NCBI GenBank assembly: GCA_037951165.1
Contig: JBBDHG010000112.1
Location: 3,461,001-3,525,000, forward strand
Direction: 5' to 3'
Source: Lophius americanus
Taxonomy: Eukaryota > Chordata > Actinopteri > Lophiiformes > Lophiidae
DNA length: 64,000 nt
The first letter of the stretch is position 1. Each line of letters begins with the position of its first letter. Made by a program: the position numbers and the translations under genes. A model generated the notes under the pieces. The model had not been told where the DNA came from, made no database searches, and saw nothing but the letters and a program-made list of their open reading frames with translations. Positions 37,601 to 46,250 of this stretch are shown here, piece by piece.

Positions 37601-40600
37601 CGAGTGCCTCAGGAGCTAACATCACGTAGCACAAGCAAATATAGGAGTGGTAGTCTCATTTAACTCCTTCTTCATGTCATCTTTTTCTTTCTACCACTTT
37701 GTTTATCCGCTGTTTCACAACAGCTACATACCCCGACAAACCACATGTGCAGTTCCTGATTTAAAATTCCACTGTAGCTGTTTCTGCCTGGTTTCTTACA
37801 CTAAATTTTACACACTTTGTCTGTTACAAAGCGTGGCAAATTTGTTCTTAACATTTAATTCCCAATATATTTTTAACTAACGAAGTGCTACATTAATTAG
37901 TAGTTACTTTTAATTATGAAAATGAAAAACCAGTAAGTGCTGAGTTTTTTGTTACCCACAGTAACAAATTATAAAACATAAGATGATCTGAGTTCTCAGC
38001 TTGAAGAGACCAGGTCTCTTAAGAGCAGCAGTTAAAAGTGTGTTTACTCATGACAGAGTTCATGGACACATACACTCCCTAGAAGATCCTTCCTCTCTAC
38101 AGTAAAGAGGGAAGTTAGGCCGGACTGAGTCATAAGGTGGGGCAAAGAAGAAGGAAGACGTTATTGGTATGATACTGTAAACCAAGGACAATGAACTGGG
38201 ATTACTGCTTGATGTCTTTCAATGTGTCAGTGAAAAAAATCCAAGGTCATTGGGGTTCTACTAGGGAAGGGATTAGTTTGCCATCAGGAAAAGATACATC
38301 TACTTAGTACCACGAGAGGCCAGTTTTTAAACAACCTAAAGCACATAGGCTCAAGTCGATGTTGAAAGTTCATTTAGGGTGTAACCAACTCCTTAGTAAA
38401 ATTAATGAAATCAATCAGAGTCCCCATTTATACAATTTTTTCGAGGCAGGACATATGTGCTTTTATTGTGCCTCAATATTAAGTGTAAAGTTTAGAAAGA
38501 GATAATGATGATCATCATTGTTCCAGCTCACAGTCAAAACAGAAGTACTAATCCTGTCGATTTTATGTGTTGTTAAATACATTAGCCGGAAAAACAGGAG
38601 GGCAGGACGAGGGTTTGACGTTTTGTTGACGTTTTGTTGACGTTTTGTTGACGTTTTGTTGACGTTTTGTTGACGTTTTGTTGGAATACCGTGCCATTCA
38701 CAACCGCTAGACTTAAAAAGCATCTAAATGAACCAATAGGCTAAGAAATGGGGTGGGTGCAATCAATTACATCAGCTGCAAAAAATACACAACAACAGAG
38801 ACATCAATTGCTTCTACACTGTCTGTGCTTTTTACCCAAAAGTGACAGCGGCGTAAATTTGCAAATTATTTAATTCTCCTAAAATGCCTCCAGGATTACT
38901 TTTTAATTAATGTTCTGTGTTCTCAAACATAAATAATATTGTGTTGTAAAAACCGCTGTCGTTCTGAAAAAATCCTGAAGCAGTGTGATGATCCAAAATG
39001 CGTTGGCCTTCTTGCAGAAAGGAACTGAGGTGTTTAATAGCATTCAAAAATACTATCCTTATAAATCAATTATCTTAAAAAGCAAAAGCCTACTCCAAGG
39101 TTAATTTACGTAAGAATACAAACATGAAATAGAACTATCCCTAAATAAGGTTTGTTTTTCATACTGTAGAATACTAACTTCAATTAAGACGATGTGGACT
39201 AAATTGTTCTGATTTTTTAATTACAAATAATCCTAAAGAACATAAAAGAAAATCACTATTAACTAGAAAATGTGTTTCCAAGTAAACAGGTTGCCTTGCT
39301 GAGCAAATGTAGGTGAAATAAAATCCAGATTAAATATGTCTAAAATTGAGAAAATGATATTGAAGAAATGGATGTAACAGACAAAAATTTCTATCTTTTT
39401 GATGATCATAATCTGATTCTTATAGAAAAAGATGATTGCAGGCTATTGGAAAAAGGCTCATTGAGTGACTACTGTATTGCCATTGCAACCACAGCAGTGT
39501 GTTAAAAAATCCCACTGTGTTGGCATTGAACAGAGATGAGATCTGTTTTAAGATTTGAGTGACCATTATTATGAGCCATAAAGTAAACTGTTGAATTAAA
39601 GTTCAACTGTTATTATTTACTTTTGAAATACATAGACTCTCACATGCCATTGATGTGCAATGGCAAAAGGTGCAAAGTATCTGTCTATAGTAGACAAAGA
39701 CAATCTGTCAGGGGACATGCTGTGGACTAGGCCAGGGACAAACATGCAACCTTCCAAACTTTCCACACATGTTGGCCTCAAGTTGTCAAACCATAAAGAA
39801 GAACAAATGAACAATTAAGCAATGTTTTCCATGGGTGGTACTCACTTTGTCGAGTTTGGATTCCAACTCACACACATCCCCCTCCACTTCCTCTATGGTG
39901 GCTCTGCGGGGAGAGAAAAAAAACACTTGAATACAGGGTATAACTATGACTCAATACTATCCACTTTGAAGGCACTGGTGAAAAGACGAGAGAAGACACA
40001 TCTACCTCATTTTTACCTTCACAATTTCCATCTGTCCTGCGTCCACTGTATACAGACTAATGAAGTGGAGTTTGAAGATCAAACGCAAAATGTCAGATTA
40101 TGCTGACCGTAAATAGAAACTTCAAACAGCAAATATATAAAAGAAGTGAGAGTAGCCCACCCAAAATTGATATTTGATATTAATAATTTTTCAAGATTTA
40201 ATTGATCCTGTAGTGTATCTTATGTTAACATCCGGGGCCATTTTAAATAAAAGGGCTAGTTTAACTTAATGTTGCATTATACTCTGCTAAACACACCCAT
40301 TTTATATAATTACACCCTCTAAGGATGATGTATCCTTTATTGATCACAGGTGATAAGTGGCTTTACTTCCGTACATAGCAACAAAAGCACAATAAATAAA
40401 TATTAAAGGAATATAATTGGCATCAACTTTTCCAGCAATTTGTGCAACAAAATACCCCCAACCAACTGCTTGATCTACCATAAGCTGTCACATTGACAGC
40501 TGATCTTACCATTTAGATTAAATAATATTGCACGTTGTTATGTACAAGAGAAATTCAAAAGCAGCATGCGATGCCTGTGTAAAACACAGATAGATGTTAA

Positions 40601-43600
40601 TTCCCTACAGCTTCACTGCACACTCCACACAGTCAGCACAAGCTGGATCACTGTGTTTTGAGCTAACACACAGTTGTTGTAACCATGATTACCACTCGTC
40701 TATTACCTACAACCCTGATTACTCATGTCAGCAGACTAAACAACTATAAAAGGGTCTGTTTTTGGCTCTATGCCCTTATAGCTGGTGTTTTAACTTATCA
40801 AAAACCAACATTTAACACTGTCATCAGCAGTTATAAATATACTTAAATTGGAGTCTCACTGTTGACCAACTGCTTCGTTAGACTACATCCACAACTAAAT
40901 CAAAATCCCTCCAAACTATCGGTTTCCCTGTATGGTTTTCAGTAGATTTAAACTTAGGATGTGTTTTTTTTGAAATTCCTTTTTGGTTTAAGCTTGGCTA
41001 CTACATGAGAATTTACAGAAAAAGTACAGATGCTGCGTTCAAGGATTGCAAAGTAGCGCAAAAACCACCTCCAATACTGAAAATTACAAAGGCCATTACA
41101 GATCCATTACTTTCATTTTATTCTTACACTGGGTTTTCACTACAATATCTTGAGAGCATCATGTTAAATTAGCTATCGTGACCTGACCCAACTTTGGCTA
41201 TCCCTGACGTGACAGAGCCGGACTTCTACCCAAACACAATTTCTAAATATTTGTCCAAACACAGCCAGTGTCCGAGAGAGACTATTGATCGAGTCTAGTC
41301 CAAACCCGGCGGGCCTTCCACCTTTTTCTTTTACATCCAAACCCATTCCAGTTCTTCATCGGCCGGGTATCTACACTGTAGTGCGCATCTCCTCCATGTT
41401 GTTACACTAAAAGATTAGTAGCTTTATGGGAACAACAGACAAACAAAGTGTTAGAAAGAAAAAATATTACATGAAGAAGTAGTTTTGGAGTGATAAAAGA
41501 CTACCACTCCTTTTTCTGCTTTTGCTGTCAGCTCTCCTACCTACTAGTTAGCTAAACGCTAAGTTAGCAACTTAGCGTTAGAGTTTTGTTCACGTTATAC
41601 ATATACATATATAATGGTGGAGAATCGCTACTTAGCTACTTCAGTAATGAGATCAGACATACGTCTGAATCAAATCTCAATCTTTTAACAATTAATTGCC
41701 TAGCCCGAAATACAGGGATTATGAACAATTGTGTAAATGTAGAGAATCATTTTAACTAGGTGTGTAAAATTTGCTTGATAATGTACAAACATTGATGGAA
41801 TCTTAAGACACTATTGGCTTCTGTATTCTGGGTAACATTAGAATTATTCACTTTGGTTTTATTCCTCCACAAAATTGTAAAAGAATGATTCTATATTAAC
41901 TGATCAGAAGACTGCAGAGATCTTCCATACTTGGGAGAACATCAATATCTTTAATGGACTCTTGATAAAATGTCAGACAGACTCAGATTAGAAGAAAATC
42001 AATACCATGCTATTCAGTTATGTATGAAATATACTCATAAGAAAATATTTCAGGGTTCAAGAAAGTAACCTAAATGGTTGCAAATGAGACTTATTTAATG
42101 TCGCCAGTGCCGACCACGGAGCCCAAATATACAATATGCTCAGTCTTTCCCACCAAATTGTTGTTTGAAGTCTCCAAATGAACCAAAAAAATTTAGAACT
42201 TCAACATTAAAGATGAATGGAACAAGGATTATGTCTAAAGTTTTCCTTTTTGTGTTTTATTTACACTTTACTTTACCATTTTACGTGGCCAAACCTAAGT
42301 TTATTCCACTGACAAAAATAGTAGTGGTAGTGATCAAAGCACACAATTCAACACTTTGAATGTGTTACTGTTGATGTAAATGTGAAGAATGGGCTGAGTT
42401 TCAATGCTGTGACATAGATCCTGTGATTGTTATAGAGTGGAGGGTTGGGGATATGGAGGTGGGGACCTGTTGTGGTATAACCCACCCTTTGACACGCATG
42501 TTTCAACAAAATCCACAAGATGAGATCATTACTTAAAGATAAACAGTTACACAGGTTCTTTGGAAATTTTGACAATTTTTTATCAATTACTTTTCTAGAT
42601 GTCACAGTTAACTGATAAGTTAGTGAAAATCTCAAAGTCAGTCTGAGGATTTTTTCTAACAGCAGTTTGAATTTGAAAGATATTAAGGTGTGGAAAACAC
42701 AGAAAATATATTAAATTAAGAAACGCACCAAAAGGTGTTAGTGGAAAAGATGTATTTACATTATTTTTATTATTCCACTGCGACCTACCAACTGGAGTTA
42801 ATCCTCCCCCAGCATTAGCTCCTTAACTGTCTTAATTAATATCCATTAAATTAACCTCTGATAAATTAATCAAACGGCAACAACCCTGCGGCCTGACTCC
42901 CATGAGAAAATAACCCCGGTGAATGGCAGTACAAGTACCCATGATTTCATATCCTGGCACTTGGCCAAGCTCAGAGACAGCAAAAAAGACCAATAATATT
43001 ATTGTTAGCTCACTTAATTTATGTCAATTTCTATTAGGTAAAAATATCCAACTGTTAGGAGGCTTAATTTTTTTAAATTTATTAAAGATATTAACGGTCT
43101 GCTTCATTGTTTCAAATAACTTTTCAGCTTCTCAAAGGTTTGTTAAGTCTGATGGAAACTTTCAACACAAATATTCTGCCAACTTGTTCTGAAAAATGTT
43201 CAGTAACTTTTAGCATTCATTGGAACCTCCATCTTACATATTTAAAACATTTCGTACTATACTTTGTCAAGAAATATTCATGAGCCCACTGAGGGGAATT
43301 TTCAGCTCTCATATTTGAAGAGGGGCCAAGAAATGATGGGTATGAGTTTTATCATGTGAAAATCTAGGGTACTAGAACAGCATAATAATAATGTAATGCA
43401 AAAACTACATCATATTTGCTAGGGGATCTCTCCTCTGGGCTTAAAGCAAGGTTTGTGACCAAAGACACCATGAGGATGTGTCTTTGGTGGAGGATGATGA
43501 GAGAAAAAATAAAATATGTGGGCTATACCAAATAACTACTTACAAACAATAATTTCCAAATTTGGGGGCTCTGTATTCTCTGGCACAAAGTTGAAAGCAT

Positions 43601-45869
43601 AAACCAAAATGGAAACAGATGTTGGGCGAACGAGAGCTGCTTCACACTGCTGTATACTTCATTTTTTCATCCATTCTCTCTCTTCTTCTCTGGCTAAACA
43701 TAATGATTGGGGGATGGGGAAATAACAGCAAAACAATGTGGCAAACTGTTTTGTTGAAATTTGTGATCAGTCCCAATCTATCAGGATGAACCTTCAATTG
43801 ACACAATCAAGAAACTTCAATATTGAACAAGGCCACGAAGAATATAAATAAAGTGATTGAGCTGGAAGCTTTACAAGACTCCATGGATTATACAAGTACT
43901 GTTATTGCAATAGTTTAGTAGTAGTTTTTGAGTCAATCTCTGGGAGCAATTTATATTAAGGGTGAAAAATGTATCCTCAGTGAGCTGTACATACTGAACC
44001 TTGCTTGTTTAGGAGAAGTAGCTGAAAATATTTCCCTGAAATAATGTATGTTTAGATGCAGTTGATCAAACAAATCTAAATCAATAACAGTTTGTAATAA
44101 CATATTTTGTCTCACCAACAGTTCCAAACCCAAGGACTACTTTCACATGAGACAAAAAAAAATCTTCATAACAGGGAAGATGGAATTTGCCAACATTTAG
44201 GATTGCTGCTCGACAAATAACTGGATGACTAAGTTTGATACATCACAAACACAAACAGTACGGGCAGTGACACAGCAATTCTATCAGCAATCAATCAAAG
44301 GTGTATGCTGATTATGATGATGAAGATGACACTAGAATAGTATGTTGTGCCTGGAACAAAAACTGTCAGGCTTTCGAAATTCTAGTAAATATCGGACCAA
44401 TCAGTTTGTTAGGCTCAACATCTACACTTTATACTAGTATAATAATGACTACTGATAAACATTAAGCTCTTAAAGGAGGGTACGTCCCTAGCATGTTAGA
44501 GCAAATTAATTACAGTCACACATCTGACTAGAAAGTTTCCTCTTATTCCCACTTGTGAATTCCATTCCATAGGAAATGATGTGATTACTTTTCAATATTT
44601 CTGCAAACTACTGTCGAACATCTGTTCCTCATTTTTGTGAAAAAGGATGTTGCAGCAGCAGCAAAAAGAGCGGGGGCTAAATTGGGAGGGACTGAGGCAC
44701 CCTCTATAATTGAAAATACAATGAAAATGAGGGAGGAGTTGGGGGATGTGAGAGCAAATATTTGTATTAGTATTGATCCAATAAAAAAAAACTAAGCTAT
44801 ACTGATAATGACAGCAGAAACAACACTGCTGACAGGAATACATAAAATGAACTACTAGATTAACTTTATTCAGAGTTTCACCCACTAAATAATACATTTG
44901 GTTATAATAAAAATGGATTGTAGTTACTGGACAACAAGTTTGTAACATTTAATTACCATAACATTACAATTAAATTACAAGATAGACAGACATTTCTGAA
45001 ATTAATTTTGAAAGGCTGTCCCTTGTCAGAGATCTGTTATATTAAATATGCAGTATGGACAGTATTGGACTTTATTTTCAAGGCTTTTTCCTCATTTAAA
45101 ATAAATCAGCAGGACAGTTTTTTACTTGGGAACCCAGATTTCGCGTTCTTAAATTTGCAATTTTACTATATTTAAAATGTTTTTTGATTTATTTATTAGG
45201 TTTTTTAAAATAACAAAAAAATCTTAACATGTTTATAAATCATTTTATTGTAAATGTGGTGTAAGAACTGGTTAAATATAATACAGGACATGATGTTAAA
45301 GAACAGAGTTACTGAAGGGGTTGAAAGATACTTTCAGTAGAAACATGAATAAAATAAATGTTTAATTATGTTTTTTTTACTTAGATATTAAAACATTAGG
45401 ATAAGGATAGGATAAGAGTCTAATGTACAATACAGACATCTGACAAGAGGCAGCATTTCAAACATTGTTCTTATGGGTTAAACAGAGGCAGATGAAAACT
45501 GGTGGCAGACAGACTATGTATTAATGCATATAATCCTAATTTAGAGTAATTTCTATACAGGAAACTGTGATTGAGATAGTCAGCTGATACTATGTGCTGA
45601 CCACATGGTTGTCAGTGAGTTTATGTTTGGTTTCTTACACCATCAACCTGGCCTGTTTCCTTGGTTTCAAAAATAGAAGAGCAAGAGCTGACATGGAAGA
45701 GCTAGCTGCTTACTGTTGATTACCCTCGGCTAGCAGGCAGCTAGCTAGGGACTTTACACACTAATTAATAATGTATACGCTCTAACAGGGACCAAAGCCT
45801 CGTTGTCAACACTCACCGGAATCGTGGAGAGTCCTTCAGACATTCTTCGAAATCCACAGTTATCTTCAT
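7504..45869 (-). CDS. acap2: acap2: Arf GTPase-activating protein, BAR-PH-ArfGAP-ankyrin (whole coding span, 23 basic exons)
   Basis: Joining exons at GT/AG sites gives one continuous frame of 2406 nt (801 residues) without the optional exons. Domain order: BAR domain (about residues 1-230) that senses membrane curvature; PH domain (about 268-362, starting near MEGYLFKRASNAFKTWNRRW) that binds phosphoinositides; ArfGAP zinc finger (about 402-520) with C414, C417, C434 and C437 in a CX2CX16CX2C pattern and the catalytic arginine finger R442 in CSGIHRSLG; ankyrin repeats (about 612-740). The family stimulates GTP hydrolysis on Arf6 at the plasma membrane and recycling endosomes. Sequence match is to ACAP2 over ACAP1/3 across most exons, and ppp1r2 lies directly upstream as in human. 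The human protein, about 778 residues, is close in length. Start chosen at MKITVDFEECLKDSPRF, the family N-terminus. Optional parts (cassette exon, microexon, second C-terminus) are listed separately. Confidence 0.96.
7608..10825 (-). other. acap2 last intron (3'UTR for the read-through form)
   Basis: This segment is intron when exon 23 is spliced to exon 24, and would hold the 3'UTR when exon 23 is read to its own stop. An AT-rich simple repeat lies near 10649-10712. No other coding sequence was recognised; a purine-rich stretch at 8640-8780 gives only low-complexity frames. Confidence 0.7.
10649..10712. repeat. (TA)-rich simple repeat
   Basis: Tracts of TATATAAT and ATATATTA alternate over about 65 bases, partly self-complementary. 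Confidence 0.85.
10826..10976 (-). CDS. acap2: acap2 exon 23: long form with ACAP3-type C-terminus; short form ends at 10915
   Basis: Acceptor CCTCAG at 10976. Reading on to TAA at 10826-10828 gives LLRLAKMNEEMREAEGPYSQ and then a tail ending SSPTEMQYRKCMQEFINLHL-DETL. That tail matches the C-terminus of ACAP3 (SPTELQFRRCIQEFISLHLEES). Inside the exon a weak donor, CAG followed by GTCAAT (10909-10914), allows a 62-nt short form (10915-10976) ending in phase 1. That phase joins in frame to the ACAP2-type last exon at 7607. Protein length is about 796 residues for the read-through form and 801 for the spliced form, without the cassette exon. Confidence 0.9.
11493..11603 (-). CDS. acap2: acap2 exon 22 (ankyrin repeat)
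   Basis: 111 nt, acceptor TTTCAG, donor GTGAGT. Begins QVCLFLKRGANQNAADIDEK and ends TPLTIAVEAANADIVT with a split Leu codon. Confidence 0.95.
11734..11843 (-). CDS. acap2: acap2 exon 21 (ankyrin repeat)
   Basis: 110 nt, acceptor TTACAG, donor GTTTGT. Begins GSLVTCEFLLQNAANVNQQD and includes GRGPLHHATMLGHTG, a typical ankyrin G-TPLH unit. Confidence 0.95.
12179..12411 (-). CDS. acap2: acap2 exon 20 (linker and first ankyrin repeat)
   Basis: 233 nt, acceptor TTTCAG, donor GTGAGA. After a proline-rich stretch it reads YSPGLQLYWASCARSLPDMA, then EALAYGAEVNWVN and TPLIMAVLG, the first ankyrin repeat. Confidence 0.95.
13079..13171 (-). CDS. acap2: acap2 exon 19 (linker)
   Basis: 93 nt, symmetric phase 1, acceptor TAACAG, donor GTAAAA. 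Encodes KSADSGIQNSTDGSRETLAN then KPSSNSLADA, matching the DSGIQ-type serine-rich linker of ACAP2. Confidence 0.92.
13770..13853 (-). CDS. acap2: acap2 candidate cassette exon, ACAP3-like segment
   Basis: 84 nt, symmetric phase 1, acceptor GCTCAG, donor GTAAGT. The frame encodes VRRDSLFCPDELHSLFSYFD followed by NSSKLRS. A closely similar RRDSLFCPDEL-SLFSYFD segment occurs in ACAP3, and I do not recall one in mammalian ACAP2. Because 84 is divisible by three and exon 17 joins equally well to exon 19, it can be included (+28 residues) or skipped. A second AG seven bases upstream would put the segment out of frame, so the inner AG was chosen. Confidence 0.75.
15099..15301 (-). CDS. acap2: acap2 exon 17 (end of ArfGAP; linker)
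   Basis: 203 nt, acceptor TCACAG, donor GTCAGT. Begins with HEVEAYIKAKYVDRRFVRQP, the last ArfGAP helices, then a Ser/Pro-rich linker of low conservation. It ends in phase 1, compatible with both the cassette exon and exon 19. Confidence 0.95.
15669..15763 (-). CDS. acap2: acap2 exon 16 (ArfGAP)
   Basis: 95 nt, acceptor GCACAG, donor GTATAA. Begins LMCELGNGVINRIYEARREE and ends RKPQPGDP plus a split codon. Confidence 0.95.
15956..16025 (-). CDS. acap2: acap2 exon 15 (ArfGAP)
   Basis: 70 nt, acceptor CTGCAG, donor GTGAGT. Completes R442 and encodes SLGVHFSKVRSLTLDTWEPE then LLK, the invariant core of the ArfGAP domain. Confidence 0.96.
16728..16936 (-). CDS. acap2: acap2 exon 14 (ArfGAP zinc finger)
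   Basis: 209 nt, acceptor TGGCAG, donor GTATGG. Starts KLDRKSSTSTGSLDSGGEP, a Ser/Thr-rich linker, then carries all four zinc ligands C414, C417, C434 and C437 around DPRWASINLGITL. It ends inside the codon of the arginine finger R442. The residues before the finger (VLVIHGND) differ from mammalian ACAP2. Confidence 0.96.
17151..17256 (-). CDS. acap2: acap2 exon 13 (end of PH)
   Basis: 106 nt, acceptor CAACAG, donor GTAATA. Contains MQADSEKLRQAWIKAVQNSI, the C-terminal PH helix with its conserved tryptophan, and ends RDKGDEGE. Confidence 0.96.
17386..17486 (-). CDS. acap2: acap2 exon 12 (PH)
   Basis: 101 nt, acceptor TCTCAG, donor GTAAGT. Begins DNPTVVVEDLRLCTVKHCED and ends RRFCFEVVSPT plus a split Lys codon. 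Confidence 0.96.
17802..17853 (-). CDS. acap2: acap2 exon 11 (PH)
   Basis: 52 nt, acceptor TTTCAG, donor GTTTGT. Encodes RWFSIQNNQLVYQKKFK, the basic strand of the PH domain. Confidence 0.95.
18390..18502 (-). CDS. acap2: acap2 exon 10 (start of PH domain)
   Basis: 113 nt, acceptor TTCAG, donor GTAAAA. Begins DFSNDDTKLEYNVDADNGIA and continues into MEGYLFKRASNAFKTWNR, the first strand of the PH domain. Confidence 0.96.
18503..23105 (-). other. acap2 intron 9, exon 10 side
   Basis: About 4.6 kb with no recognisable exon. It contains two clean hairpins, at 20478-20503 and 22365-22392, listed as findings. Confidence 0.7.
23106..23117 (-). CDS. acap2: acap2 candidate 12-nt microexon (Ala-Ala-Leu-Lys)
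   Basis: Seen directly: CAG acceptor, 12 bases GCTGCCCTGAAG, then GTAAGG, a strong donor. It sits between exon 9 (ends phase 0) and exon 10 (starts phase 0), so inclusion would add AALK without changing frame. Upstream, in transcript orientation, about 45 bases are almost all pyrimidines with TTCTCTTT and TTTTCTTCTTC runs, the kind of tract bound by PTB-family proteins, which repress neuronal microexons in vertebrates. Use of this exon is inferred; no transcript evidence is available here. Confidence 0.5.
23962..24036 (-). CDS. acap2: acap2 exon 9 (BAR to PH linker)
   Basis: 75 nt, phase 0 to 0, acceptor CTCAG, donor GTACCC. Begins LDQLVVDAAKEKRDMEQKHS and ends TIQQK. The candidate microexon lies in the next intron. 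Confidence 0.95.
24471..24930 (+). mobile_element. Non-autonomous DNA transposon copy A
   Basis: Aligns by eye over roughly 330 bases with the reverse complement of 34391-34858. Shared stretches include GGTAGTCAAAAT, TTTCTGTTTGAGTTGTATCT, AGTACCGGTCTGCATC, TTCATTGCAACTTTGAA and GCATGCCCTC/ATTCTTCTT segments. Its left edge has GTTTACATGGACAGCCTAAT, a terminus style of fish DNA transposons. The right terminus is missing. No transposase frame. Superfamily not assigned. Confidence 0.75.
24931..27856 (-). other. acap2 intron 8, middle part
   Basis: No recognisable exon. Contains the perfect 14-bp hairpin at 26171-26205. The stretch 26340-27660 is pyrimidine-rich on the plus strand (CTCTTC-type runs) without an identifiable element. 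Confidence 0.6.
27857..28543. mobile_element. MITE-like element with about 25-bp terminal inverted repeats
   Basis: The left end GGGGGTATTTCAGGAAGCGG and the reverse complement of the right end, GGGGCTATTTCAAGAAGCTG, agree at most positions. The match continues as GGCTTAGCA against GGCTTAACA. Length about 690 bp with no coding frame for a transposase. Sits in acap2 intron 8. Family not assigned. Confidence 0.75.
28840..29065 (+). repeat. tRNA-derived SINE
   Basis: A-box-like TAGCTCAGTGGGTTAA at 28848-28863 and B-box-like GGGTACAAATCCC near 28890-28902 are spaced as in a tRNA. They are followed by a body with GAGTCAGGAAGGGCATCTG and a tail TGCCAGATAAATATGCGGA, typical of widespread fish SINEs. 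It is not a functional tRNA gene because the 3' acceptor half is replaced by the SINE body. Confidence 0.85.
29288..29383 (-). CDS. acap2: acap2 exon 8 (BAR)
   Basis: 96 nt, phase 0 to 0, acceptor TCACAG, donor GTACAG. Begins MLSFMYAHLTFFHQGYDLFS and ends LLGGQ; last helix region of the BAR domain. Confidence 0.96.
29460..29504 (-). CDS. acap2: acap2 exon 7 (BAR)
   Basis: 45 nt, phase 0 to 0, acceptor TTGAAG, donor GTGAGT. Encodes INVLQSKRRSEILKS, identical to my recollection of human ACAP2. Only 76 nt of intron separates it from exon 8. Confidence 0.95.
31845..32028 (-). CDS. acap2: acap2 exon 6 (BAR)
   Basis: 184 nt, the longest BAR exon. Contains KFKEAKKQFDKVSEEKEAAL and ends RKCFRHIVLDYVLQ before a GTATAA donor. 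The split first codon reads Asp; human ACAP2 has Glu there. Confidence 0.96.
32029..33175 (-). other. acap2 intron 5
   Basis: AT-rich intron between exons 6 and 5. No repeat family or extra exon recognised. Confidence 0.7.
33176..33234 (-). CDS. acap2: acap2 exon 5 (BAR)
   Basis: 59 nt, acceptor TAACAG, donor GTGAGT. Encodes ILFDQAQRSIKTQLQTFVK plus two bases of the next codon. Confidence 0.94.
34391..34858 (-). mobile_element. Non-autonomous DNA transposon copy B (inverted relative to copy A)
   Basis: Same element as 24471-24930 in the opposite orientation, within acap2 intron 4. It keeps the other end of the element (CCGAATTGCAATGTCGG and GTTTACATGATTTCCG), which copy A lacks, while the left end present in copy A is absent here. 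No transposase frame. Confidence 0.75.
35458..35511 (-). CDS. acap2: acap2 exon 4 (BAR)
   Basis: 54 nt, phase 0 to 0, acceptor TCACAG, donor GTAGGC. Encodes SSLTKFAESLQEMVNYHT, a near-exact match to the ACAP2 BAR domain. Confidence 0.95.
35807..35926 (-). CDS. acap2: acap2 exon 3 (BAR)
   Basis: 120 nt, phase 0 to 0, acceptor TTTTAG, donor GTAAAC. Begins LVKLCIGMIDAGKAYNAANK and ends AQQSTKDEVIE, helical BAR-domain sequence of the ACAP family. Confidence 0.95.
37329..37735 (+). mobile_element. Non-autonomous DNA-transposon-like repeat copy C
   Basis: Begins GGGCTGGGTAATTAATTG and contains AACGCTAAGTTGCTAACTTAGCG, GGAGTGGTAGTCT, CTTCTTCATGT and TTTCTTTCTACCACTTTGTTT. The reverse complement of 41399-41706 has the same blocks in the same order. 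The GGGCTGGGTAAT start resembles fish hAT-like elements; this family assignment is tentative. Confidence 0.7.
38617..38682 (+). repeat. 11-bp tandem repeat, six perfect units
   Basis: The unit GACGTTTTGTT is repeated six times with no variation. It lies in acap2 intron 2. Because 11 is not a multiple of three, all three frames appear in turn; the peptide-like repeat in a minus-strand frame (NVNKTSTKRQQ) is a by-product. Confidence 0.97.
39846..39903 (-). CDS. acap2: acap2 exon 2 (BAR)
   Basis: 58 nt, acceptor CCGCAG, donor GTGAGT. It encodes RATIEEVEGDVCELESKLDK and ends in phase 0. Its length is not a multiple of three, so skipping it breaks the frame. A pair of inverted repeat copies lies in the introns on either side (37.3 and 41.4 kb). 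Confidence 0.93.
39904..45816 (-). other. acap2 intron 1
   Basis: 5.9 kb intron. Apart from copy D and the hairpin at 43458-43488 no exon or well-defined element is recognised. Long first introns are usual in this family. Confidence 0.7.
41399..41706 (-). mobile_element. Non-autonomous DNA-transposon-like repeat copy D (inverted relative to copy C)
   Basis: Ends CAATTAATTGCCTAGCCC in plus orientation, the reverse complement of the start of copy C. It carries the matching TAAACGCTAAGTTAGCAACT and AGACTACCACTCCTTTTTCTG blocks. Located in acap2 intron 1. DNA just to its left (41160-41400) is unusually GC-rich and may belong to a different insertion. Confidence 0.7.
45817..45869 (-). CDS. acap2: acap2 exon 1 (start codon; BAR N-terminus)
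   Basis: 53 nt from ATG at 45869 to a GTGAGT donor (45811-45816). It encodes MKITVDFEECLKDSPRF plus two bases of an arginine codon. The family begins with almost the same residues, which fixes the start. Confidence 0.93.
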
Positions 45870-46250
45870 TATGCCGCAGGGAGAAAAGTTTGCGCGTCCC
45901 TTGTATTCCAGTAATCCAGGCTAAGTAGCCTGTTAGCTAGTATAACTGTAACGCTCTCTGGTCCCACTTTGGATCCGCTCCGCTAGCCTATGTGGCCAGC
46001 AGCTACCGTTAAAAAGTCGAGGCAAAACAACCATACACGGCTTTATGTTGAATGAGATGGTTCACAGAACGCTCCAAAAGTATTTCAGATGCAGCAGTCA
46101 GTCGTGAAACAGTGTCGTACGTCTGGTCGGTCATATCATCCAGTGGGAAAGGAGCTTCTCTTCAGCTACATACTACAGCCCCGCACAAAGATCGTCTGTA
46201 CGCCCCTTATCCAACTTCCATTCTATGGGAATGGACTATACTCAGTTAGT
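45870..46250 (-). promoter_or_regulatory. Probable acap2 5'UTR and promoter side
   Basis: The 380 bases upstream of the acap2 start codon are richer in GC and CpG than the flanking AT-rich DNA, consistent with a CpG-type vertebrate promoter. No TATA box at a convincing distance. The transcription start is not determinable from sequence. Confidence 0.45.

Noticed and set aside
38617..38682. CRISPR array
   Set aside because: Units are contiguous with no spacers, and the genome is vertebrate.
38463..38723. 86-codon frame with a regular NVNKTSTKRQQ peptide repeat
   Set aside because: The peptide periodicity is explained by six copies of an 11-bp DNA repeat read in all three frames.
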